From an uncultured Eubacteriales bacterium (GTDB lineage Bacteria > Bacillota > Clostridia > Oscillospirales > CAG-272), in contig CAKRPQ010000007.1 of assembly GCA_934385225.1 (NCBI GenBank), forward strand, positions 1-41,320: a stretch of 41,320 bases of DNA, in the 5' to 3' direction. Shown here piece after piece: positions 7,841 to 14,092 of the stretch; within the stretch, counting starts at the first letter, position 1; each line of letters starts with the position of its first letter. The position numbers and the translations under genes are program-made. A model generated the notes under the pieces. That model did no database searches. It had not been told where the DNA came from and saw only the letters and a list, made by a program, of their open reading frames with translations.

Positions 7841-8911
7841 TCAGATTTCGATAAGGTTTTTCGGGCTGTGCGTGAAGTCCATATGACCGTCCTTTGTAAC
7901 AAGAAGCATATCTTCGATACGGCAGCCGTACCTGCCCGCGATGTAAATGCCGGGTTCGCATGTGACAACGTTTCCGCTTACGAGCTTCTTTTCGGGTGAT
8001 GCTTTCGGCGAAAGTCTCGGAGATTCGTGAATGAACATTCCGACACCGTGACCGAGTCCGTGTCCGAAGCAGCCTTTGTAACCCGCGCCCTCGATGATGT
8101 CGCGCGCAACCTTGTCTATTGCCATGCCGTTTTCGCCCTCTTTTATCATCGCGATTCCCGCGAGCTGGGCATTCAGAACTGTTTCATAGAGCTTTTTCAT
8201 ATCCGCGTCCGCTTTTCCGAGGACGATAGTTCTCGTCATATCCGAGCAGTATCCCTCGTACCTTGCTCCGTAGTCCATCGTGAAGAATCCGCGTTCGAGC
8301 TTGACATTTCTCGGAACGCCGTGAGGCAGGGAAGAAGCGCTTCCCGAAACCGCGATCGTATCAAAAGCTGTGGAGCGTGCGCCGTGCGCGCGCATAAAGA
8401 ATTCAAGTTCGAGTGCGACTTCGATTTCCGTCATGTCGGGCTTGATGAATTCGAGAATGTGCGTGAAAGCGGCGTCCGTTATCGCCTGTGCCTTCGACAT
8501 TTTCTCAACTTCGTCCTCTGTTTTGACTTCGCGGAGCGCGTCTGCCGCGTCCGAGCCGCCTCTGACCATTTCTAAGCCCTCAAAGAGCTCGGAGAAACGC
8601 AGATAGTCGGCACATGAGAGGGTCTTGTCCTCAAACCAAAGTCTTTTAACCTCGTTTTCTTTAAGAAGAGCGGCGATTTCAAGTCCCATCGACTGTTCGG
8701 GCATAATGATCTCAAATTCGCTGCCGACGATGTTATGAGCGGCTTCGATGTATCTGAAATCCGTGATGAGATAGGATTTTTTCCTCGTTATGAGAACGTA
8801 GCCGTCTGTGAAATCAAATCCGCTGAAATAATATTGATTAAGCTCCGATGTCACGAATAAACCGTCGATGTCCGCGGGCATTGCCGCAAGGAGTCTGTCT
8901 TTTCTTGTCAT
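7841..8911 (-). CDS. M24 family Xaa-Pro aminopeptidase
   Basis: The protein has 356 residues and cleaves N-terminal residues preceding proline in the cytosol. Residues 1-125 form the creatinase-like N-terminal domain. Residues 130-350 are the pita-bread catalytic domain. The five metal ligands of the family can be placed: Asp213 in TMDYGARYEG, Asp224 in YCSDMTRT, a histidine in GHGLGHGVGMFIHES (His288 by alignment to PepP), Glu319 in CEPGIYI and Glu333 in GCRIEDMLLVT. The length is normal for the short bacterial PepP/PepQ-like form. The ATG at 8911 is preceded by AAGGAG, which lies inside the end of the upstream gene; the upstream stop ends one base before the ATG, so translation is probably coupled. 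It is the last gene of a three-gene operon. Confidence 0.95.
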   Translation of the reverse strand: MTRKDRLLAAMPADIDGLFVTSELNQYYFSGFDFTDGYVLITRKKSYLITDFRYIEAAHNIVGSEFEIIMPEQSMGLEIAALLKENEVKRLWFEDKTLSCADYLRFSELFEGLEMVRGGSDAADALREVKTEDEVEKMSKAQAITDAAFTHILEFIKPDMTEIEVALELEFFMRAHGARSTAFDTIAVSGSASSLPHGVPRNVKLERGFFTMDYGARYEGYCSDMTRTIVLGKADADMKKLYETVLNAQLAGIAMIKEGENGMAIDKVARDIIEGAGYKGCFGHGLGHGVGMFIHESPRLSPKASPEKKLVSGNVVTCEPGIYIAGRYGCRIEDMLLVTKDGHMDFTHSPKNLIEI

Positions 8912-8912
8912 T

Positions 8913-9788
8913 TTAATTCTCCTTTTCTTCGTTATATTTTATGCAGGCTATCTTCATTGCGAGTGCGTCCTCTGCCTGAGTGCCTGCCGATTCACAGATT
9001 ATTCTCGGCGAAAGACCGAAATCGACTATTGTCTTTGCGAGCGGTTCGAAGTCGGGACCGAAAACGTCGTCGGCGAATGTGAGATGCTTTTTTTCACCCG
9101 CCGCCGTGTACTCTATTTTAGAAAAATGACAGTGCAGATTTTTCGCGACATCGTCGCCGAGTGCGGAGCCTATTTTGTCAAAAACGCACTTGTAATCGTC
9201 GGTGCTCTTAAACGCTTCACCCATTTCGCGCGCGTTAAGATGACCAAAATCGACAACGGGGTAGTAGCATTTGGCGGTTTTGCAAAGTTCGATTACCTCG
9301 TCAAGCGTGCCGAGCTGGTTCACCTTTCCCATCGTCTCGATTCCGAGGTGGATAGCGGTGTCGCCGACTTCGTCTGCCGTGCGCCTTAGTGTGTCGGAGG
9401 CAAGAGCCATAGCCTCGTCACGCGTTATTTTTGCGGCACTGCCCGCGTGAATGACTATCGTCGTAGCGCCGAGGAGTTCCGCCGCGTGCAGACTTTGCTT
9501 TATATAGTCGATACTTTTAAGGCGTTTTTCCTCTTCGACACCAGAAAGGGAAATAAAGTACGGCGTGTGGAGCGACATAAGGATTCCGTGTTCCTTTGCC
9601 TTTTTTCCGAGAGCGGTGAGAGTTGCGTCGGAGGTTCTAAGGCCGTTACCCGCCTGGTATTCGTAGGCGTCGAGCCCCATTTCCGAGAGCCAGCCGAAAG
9701 CCTCCATGGTGGATTTGTGTCCTGCATCATAAAAACTCTCACTGTTGCCAGCCGGACCGAATTTTGCGTTTAATATATCCATACTCAT
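8913..9788 (-). CDS. Endonuclease-IV-like TIM barrel protein (AP endonuclease family 2)
   Basis: The protein has 291 residues. The metal-site motifs of the Nfo/xylose-isomerase-like superfamily appear in order: His74 in MSLHTPYF, His114 in IVIHAGS, Glu151 in IETMGK, Asp180 and His183 in VVDFGHLNA, His221 in NLHCHFSK and Glu266 in IICES. These match the Zn1 and Zn2 ligands of E. coli Nfo. The third-zinc Asp-x-His element appears as Lys-x-His (233-235), so one ligand is apparently lost. Similar clostridial proteins are often annotated as deoxyribonuclease IV, but an isomerase-like activity is equally possible. It is the middle gene of the operon; the start at 9788 follows a GGGCAGG sequence, and a Met two codons later is an alternative. 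Confidence 0.85.
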   Translation of the reverse strand: MSMDILNAKFGPAGNSESFYDAGHKSTMEAFGWLSEMGLDAYEYQAGNGLRTSDATLTALGKKAKEHGILMSLHTPYFISLSGVEEEKRLKSIDYIKQSLHAAELLGATTIVIHAGSAAKITRDEAMALASDTLRRTADEVGDTAIHLGIETMGKVNQLGTLDEVIELCKTAKCYYPVVDFGHLNAREMGEAFKSTDDYKCVFDKIGSALGDDVAKNLHCHFSKIEYTAAGEKKHLTFADDVFGPDFEPLAKTIVDFGLSPRIICESAGTQAEDALAMKIACIKYNEEKEN

Positions 9789-9803
9789 TCGGAAAACCTG
9801 CCC

Positions 9804-10322
9804 TTACTGTAAAAACTGTTTTTTAACCTGTTGACGCTTGAAACAGAAGATAAAAGGCTTTTCAAAAAACCTCTTGATTTTGAAAAGAAAAGTTTTTCTG
9901 TCGCGTATCGGCGGCACGAGTATCGCGCGCAGACCGAGCCTTTTTCCCGCGAGCACGTCGGTGAATATCTGGTCACCTATGACGCAGGTTTCGGCGCGAT
10001 CGTGACCGAGGCGGGAAAGGGCGCTTATATAACATTTTGTAGAAGGCTTTTTGCAGTCGAAATAAGCGGGCAGGCGCAGGCTCTTGTTGAACCTGTGAAC
10101 TCTCTGCGCGTCGTTGTTTGACATGAGTGCGGCGGAGATACCGTTTGCCCTGAGCGAAGCGAACCAGTTTATGACCTTTTGGTTCGGGTCGGGTGCTTCG
10201 TACGGCGCGAGCGTGTTGTCGATATCGACAAGAACCGATCTTACGCCGATCGAAAGAAGAAATTCGGGTGTTATTTCGCTGAAACTGCCGAACATATAAT
10301 CCGGTAAAAATAAAGAAGACAT
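9804..10322 (-). CDS. yqeG: YqeG family HAD-superfamily phosphatase
   Basis: The protein has 172 residues. HAD motif I is SVLVDIDNTLAPYEAP, with nucleophile Asp33 and Asp35. Motif II is the Ser in ALMSNNDAQRV, motif III the Lys of CKKPSTK (91-92) and motif IV GDQIFTDVLAG (116-126). The short length without a large cap and the signature around motif IV identify the YqeG/PGP-like IIIA subfamily of Firmicutes. The physiological substrate is not settled. The basic, aromatic C-terminal tail (from about residue 143) is longer than I expect but has no recognisable domain. It is the first gene of the operon, 15 bases upstream of the TIM barrel gene. Confidence 0.92.
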   Translation of the reverse strand: MSSLFLPDYMFGSFSEITPEFLLSIGVRSVLVDIDNTLAPYEAPDPNQKVINWFASLRANGISAALMSNNDAQRVHRFNKSLRLPAYFDCKKPSTKCYISALSRLGHDRAETCVIGDQIFTDVLAGKRLGLRAILVPPIRDRKTFLFKIKRFFEKPFIFCFKRQQVKKQFLQ

Positions 10323-10330
10323 TTGTTTCC

Positions 10331-10347
10331 GTCTGCCTGTGGCAGAC
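10331..10347 (-). promoter_or_regulatory. Hairpin between the Shine-Dalgarno-like sequence and the yqeG start
   Basis: A perfect 7-bp stem GTCTGCC / GGCAGAC with a 3-base loop lies in the yqeG leader. The best purine-rich site, AAAGGAC, is upstream of the hairpin, more than 20 bases from the ATG in the unfolded RNA but within normal spacing if the hairpin folds out. A weaker GGA sits between hairpin and start. Confidence 0.55.
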
Positions 10348-10392
10348 CGTCCTTTACATAGAAAATTTGCTTTTTATCAGCACACTCATTAA

Positions 10393-10421
10393 ATTATAAC
10401 ACAAACAGTGCGATTTGGCAA
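10393..10421 (-). promoter_or_regulatory. Sigma-A promoter of the yqeG operon
   Basis: On the minus strand TTGCCA (complement of 10416-10421) and TATAAT (complement of 10393-10398) are 17 bases apart. Confidence 0.8.
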
Positions 10422-10471
10422 GCGATTTGAAGCATTTTTTCGAAAAAAGTAAATTTTTTAGTAAAATCCCC

Positions 10472-10500
10472 TTGACAAATTGAAACTTGTGTGGTATGAT
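10472..10500 (+). promoter_or_regulatory. Sigma-A promoter of the Gly-Arg-His tRNA operon
   Basis: TTGACA at 10472-10477 and TATGAT at 10495-10500 are 17 bases apart. The leader begins with a small hairpin (GCGGT 10507-10511 with ACCGC 10519-10523) before tRNA-Gly. Confidence 0.9.
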
Positions 10501-10538
10501 ATTAAAGCGGTTGTTAAGACCGCCTGTCTGTTTTGGAC

Positions 10539-10612
<74 letters not shown>

Positions 10613-10624
10613 TGCATTGATGAT

Positions 10625-10701
<77 letters not shown>

Positions 10702-10724
10702 TGATGCATTTTTTGCTTTAATAT

Positions 10725-10802
10725 GGTGGGTGTAGCTCAGTTGGTTAGAGCGCCAGGTTGTGGCCCTGGAGGTCGTGGGTTCGACTCCCATCTCTCACCC
10801 CA
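10725..10802 (+). tRNA. tRNA-His (anticodon GTG)
   Basis: The cloverleaf has the histidine-specific extra G at position -1 facing C73, anticodon loop TTGTGGC and encoded CCA. The acceptor GTGGGTG / CTCTCAC contains a G-U pair (4-69) and an apparent U-U mismatch at 6-67. Confidence 0.95.
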
Positions 10803-10807
10803 CATAG

Positions 10808-10839
10808 AACCGTGATTCTACGAATCACGGTTTTTTGTT
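10808..10839 (+). terminator. Terminator of the Gly-Arg-His tRNA operon
   Basis: A perfect 11-bp stem (10808-10818 with 10822-10832) with a 3-base loop continues into a T run. The minus-strand AraC gene ends inside this hairpin. Confidence 0.92.
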
Positions 10840-11669
10840 TTGAAAATATATGAAAATCCGAATTTTTTGCATGTTTTAATGAAGTGACTTGCATCAAAAA
10901 AACCGAGATAATTAGCAATTTCCGTCAAATTCATGTCTGTCTCCTCAAAAAGTTTTCGAGCGTATTCAAGCTTTGCCTGCAATATATATGACTTCAAATT
11001 CATGCCGGTTGAACTTTTTATTAATCTGTTTATATGATTTCTATGATAGTGGAACTCTTTTTCGAGTTCGCCCGCTGTAATTTTTTCGGCACAGTGGTTA
11101 GAAATGTATGCCAGTATTTCTTTACTTTTTTGGAATGCCGCTTTGTATTTTCCTCGCGCTATTTCTTCTATTATGCAGTTCATAAGGAGAGACACTATTT
11201 TTGCCGAACTTTTTTCACTGTTTCTTGCTTCACTTTGTATTTTTAATCCGTATTCAATAATGTTTTTGTTTTGAAAGATAATGTGTGATTTGTTAAGTTC
11301 GTAACCTGAATTAAAAACCTTTACAGGTGTGCAGAGTGAACGATCAAATTCGCTTTGAAAGGTCGTTTTTAAAATGTTTTTGCAGTCAAAACCCGTATTC
11401 GGAAAGTAGTCAAAAAAAATGTTCAAAACTTCAAAATCCCCATGCGTATTCAAAATTCTATATTCAAAGTCCGGCAACAGGTATAACGTGTCACCACAAT
11501 TGCATACCTCTTTGAAATCTTTACTTATTACTGTTGCGCTTCCTCTAATGAAAAGCATTACTCTGTAACAATATTGATTCTTGATTCGTTCACTGTTCGG
11601 AGCTGATATAGTAGATTTGAATTCGGCAACTCTTAGCACACACGGATTTATTTTTTCTTTTGAAAGCAT
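10818..11669 (-). CDS. AraC family transcriptional regulator with altered C-terminal tail
   Basis: The protein has 283 residues. The N-terminal ~150 residues form a cupin-like sensor region (RVMLFIRGSATVI, CGDTLYLLPDFEYRI). The last ~100 residues hold the two HTH motifs of AraC/XylS proteins: ITAGELEKEFHYHRNHINRL and MNLTEIANYLGFFDASHF, followed by KTCKKFGFS. After FGFS the usual Pro-Ser-x-Tyr-Arg ending is absent; the chain instead continues YIFKTKNRDS, and its final codons are read from the tRNA-His terminator. The ATG at 11669 follows AGAGG. It is divergent from the FAD oxidoreductase gene, with overlapping promoters, so it probably regulates that gene. Base composition is clearly more AT-rich than in most of the window. 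Confidence 0.9.
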   Translation of the reverse strand: MLSKEKINPCVLRVAEFKSTISAPNSERIKNQYCYRVMLFIRGSATVISKDFKEVCNCGDTLYLLPDFEYRILNTHGDFEVLNIFFDYFPNTGFDCKNILKTTFQSEFDRSLCTPVKVFNSGYELNKSHIIFQNKNIIEYGLKIQSEARNSEKSSAKIVSLLMNCIIEEIARGKYKAAFQKSKEILAYISNHCAEKITAGELEKEFHYHRNHINRLIKSSTGMNLKSYILQAKLEYARKLFEETDMNLTEIANYLGFFDASHFIKTCKKFGFSYIFKTKNRDS

Positions 11670-11717
11670 TAAAAAAACCTCTTGTTTTGTTTTTACAATA
11701 AAATGCGTTAATGTTAC

Positions 11718-11747
11718 TATACAATTATATTACAAAAACAGTATAAT
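11718..11747 (+). promoter_or_regulatory. Possible promoter of the FAD oxidoreductase gene
   Basis: TATAAT at 11742-11747 lies about 34 bases before the start. The best -35 is the weak TATACA at 11718-11723 (18-base spacer), which fits a promoter needing an activator. Its -10 overlaps the -35 of the divergent AraC promoter. Confidence 0.5.
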
Positions 11748-11752
11748 TTCAA
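11724..11752 (-). promoter_or_regulatory. Sigma-A promoter of the divergent AraC gene
   Basis: On the minus strand TTGAAA (complement of 11747-11752) and TATAAT (complement of 11724-11729) are 17 bases apart. Confidence 0.75.
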
Positions 11753-11780
11753 GTGTAATTTGAATTTGCGGAGGGATTAT

Positions 11781-13208
11781 ATGTTTTGCGATTATGATTT
11801 TAAAACTATGCGTACGGTGAAGTGCGACACTGTCGTTATCGGAGGAGGACTCGGAGGTGCGTGTGCCGCAATAGCGAGTGGGCGTGGAGGGGCTTCAACA
11901 ATACTTGTCGAAGCAGACGGTGTGCTCGGCGGGCAAGCGGGAATAGGGCTGGTAACTCCTATGTCGTCGTGTGAGTCAAGAAACGGTAAGAGTTTTGGCG
12001 GACTTGTAAAAGAAATAACCGATTCGGTTTCGTTGTTGACAAAAAAATATGTTTGTTCCGATCCAAAAGAAAACAATATCAGCACAATTTCACCTCAGAT
12101 GACCGAGTATGTATTGTTAAAAATGGCACTTGAAGCAGGAGTAGAAGTTCGTTTTCATACGGTACTCTGTGATGCGGAAACGGAAACAGGCAGAATTCTG
12201 TCGGTTGTTCTTCTTGATAAATCTGGATTTTTGCGTATTGTAGCGAAGAACTATATAGATGCAAGCGGGGACGCCGATTTGGTTTTTCTTTCGGGAGACA
12301 AATACGTTCTTGGAAGTGAAAAAGGGGTTTTTAACTCTTTTTTTGAAACAGAATTTCAGATAGACGGAATTGATGAGCGTAGCAAAAAGTATAATTATGA
12401 AGGTCTTATGCAACCAACTTCACTGTTTTTTATACTTCGCGGAGTTGATTACGAAAAGGCAAGCAATTTTAATAATAAGAATATTTCTTTCGGAGATTTG
12501 GGAATAACCAAAGAAAAATTCGAAAAGTGGTGCTTCGCCGGAACTCCCGGATTCGAAATCACGTCAAATCGTGTACCTATGCCGCAGAACAGAATACTTG
12601 TATCACACGGACGTCATAAGGACGAAGCTGTTGTAAATATGTCGAGGGTTATAAATATAAACGGTGCGAGTGCCGACGATCTCTCAAAAGGTGAGATTAT
12701 CGCAAGACTTCAACTGATAGCGATAATAGACTTCCTTAAAACCTTTATTCCCGGGTTTGAAAATTGCTATCTTGTCGATACATCTTCACATCTAGGTGTC
12801 AGAGAAAGCCGCAGACTTATCGGAAAGTATGTGCTCACCGGAAAAGATGTTATTACTTGCAGGCATTTTGATGATGCGGTTTGCAAGGCGTATTATATAA
12901 TAGACATTCATGATCCAAGCGGAAACGGAAAAGCAATAGGCGGGAAGATAAAAGGCGATTATTTTGAAATTCCCTTTGGGTCACTTTGTTCATCTGTATA
13001 TTCAAATCTTCTTGTGTGCGGAAGATGTATTTCGAGCGATCATATTGCTCATTCGGCATCACGGATTCAGGGAACATGCATACTCACCGGACAGGCTGTG
13101 GGAACCGCGGCTGCAATTTCGATCAGAGATGGTATTCACGCTTGTGAAGTGAGCACCGAGAGACTTCGTAAAATCCTGTGCGATGATGGCGTTGATTTGA
13201 ATGAATAA
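11781..13208 (+). CDS. FAD-dependent oxidoreductase (FAD_oxidored-type)
   Basis: The protein has 475 residues. The ATG at 11781 follows CGGAGGG at normal spacing; the frame is open to a TTG at 11760, but that codon has no binding site. The N-terminus is a Rossmann FAD-binding fold: CDTVVIGGGLGGACAA, then ILVEADGVLGGQAG with the acidic residue that contacts the ribose. Near the C-terminus LLVCGRCISSDHIAHSAS and GTCILTGQAVGTAAA form the second FAD-contact block. This architecture defines a family of uncharacterised FAD proteins often found near polysaccharide-degradation genes; the substrate is not known. No signal peptide is seen. It is a single gene with a strong terminator, controlled in all likelihood by the divergent AraC protein. 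AT-rich like its partner. Confidence 0.9.
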   Translation: MFCDYDFKTMRTVKCDTVVIGGGLGGACAAIASGRGGASTILVEADGVLGGQAGIGLVTPMSSCESRNGKSFGGLVKEITDSVSLLTKKYVCSDPKENNISTISPQMTEYVLLKMALEAGVEVRFHTVLCDAETETGRILSVVLLDKSGFLRIVAKNYIDASGDADLVFLSGDKYVLGSEKGVFNSFFETEFQIDGIDERSKKYNYEGLMQPTSLFFILRGVDYEKASNFNNKNISFGDLGITKEKFEKWCFAGTPGFEITSNRVPMPQNRILVSHGRHKDEAVVNMSRVININGASADDLSKGEIIARLQLIAIIDFLKTFIPGFENCYLVDTSSHLGVRESRRLIGKYVLTGKDVITCRHFDDAVCKAYYIIDIHDPSGNGKAIGGKIKGDYFEIPFGSLCSSVYSNLLVCGRCISSDHIAHSASRIQGTCILTGQAVGTAAAISIRDGIHACEVSTERLRKILCDDGVDLNE

Positions 13209-13250
13209 AATAACGTGGCAATCTTGATTTCGGATTGCCACGTTATTTTA
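13207..13250. terminator. Long bidirectional terminator between convergent genes
   Basis: A perfect 17-bp stem (13207-13223 with 13233-13249) with a 9-base loop and A/T flanks separates the FAD oxidoreductase gene (+) from the AraC gene (-). Confidence 0.92.
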
Positions 13251-13252
13251 TA

Positions 13253-14086
13253 TTATATAATTGACACCGATTTTACCCTGTCGGGATTTATGCGCCTGTA
13301 TTCGCTCGGCGAAATGCCGACCTGACGGATAAACGCACGGTTGAAGGTGCGGAGCGTATTAAAGCCGACACATTCGGATATTTCCGTTATTGTCTGATCC
13401 GTCTGTTTTAGGCGTCGGCAGGCGTCGGAAATGCGCAGAGAATTTATATAGTCGTTGAACCGTACCTTTAATTTCATACTGAAAAGATGTGAAATATAGT
13501 ATTTGCTTATGTGCAGCTCGTCTTCGAGAACGGCAAGCGAAAGGTCGTGGGAAAAATTCTTTGAACAGTAGTTTATCACTGTTTTAAGTGCGTGCGAGCT
13601 TACCGATTTGACGTCGGTCAGGCTCATTTTTTCAAGCACTTCGCCGAAAAACGAGAGTAGTATTCCTTTCATCAGAATGTTCTTGTATTCGCCGTTCCCC
13701 TTGTTTACTTTGATCAGCTCCCGCAGAAGTTCCTTCGGCTTTGAGCCTACATCTTTTGCTCTTAAAATCGCACTTTCGGGGACACATTGCGAAAATACCG
13801 ATTCAAGCTCCGGCAAAATGTCGGGGCTTATTATAAACAGGTCGTATTTTTCATTTTCGACTGTTTTGAACTGGTGTATCTGGTTCGGAAATACCATACA
13901 GAGGTCTCCCGCACGGACATCGTATTCCTCCGAGTCGATAAAAGCGGTCGTGCGTCCCGCGTAAAGCATAAAAAATTCAATGTGCTTGTGCAGGTGAGGC
14001 GTGCATTCGAGTCCCGTGTGCATACCGTCGCACAATTCGCTTCTGTTGTGAAAATCGCCTGCTTTTATTTCGTATCTTGCTTCCAT
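13253..14086 (-). CDS. AraC family transcriptional regulator
   Basis: The protein has 277 residues. Residues 1-110 carry a cupin sensor with a histidine-rich sugar-binding-like motif (TPHLHKHIEFFMLYAG, RAGDLCMVFPNQIHQF). Residues 175-275 contain both AraC HTH motifs (LSLAVLEDELHISKYYISHL and QTITEISECVGFNTLRTF) and a canonical ending with GISPSEYRR. It starts six bases after the stop of the lipoprotein gene and is probably co-transcribed with it, which suggests control of that gene or of a related glycan locus. The ribosome binding site is weak, so translation may depend on coupling. Confidence 0.93.
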   Translation of the reverse strand: MEARYEIKAGDFHNRSELCDGMHTGLECTPHLHKHIEFFMLYAGRTTAFIDSEEYDVRAGDLCMVFPNQIHQFKTVENEKYDLFIISPDILPELESVFSQCVPESAILRAKDVGSKPKELLRELIKVNKGNGEYKNILMKGILLSFFGEVLEKMSLTDVKSVSSHALKTVINYCSKNFSHDLSLAVLEDELHISKYYISHLFSMKLKVRFNDYINSLRISDACRRLKQTDQTITEISECVGFNTLRTFNRAFIRQVGISPSEYRRINPDRVKSVSII

Positions 14087-14092
14087 TTTTCT

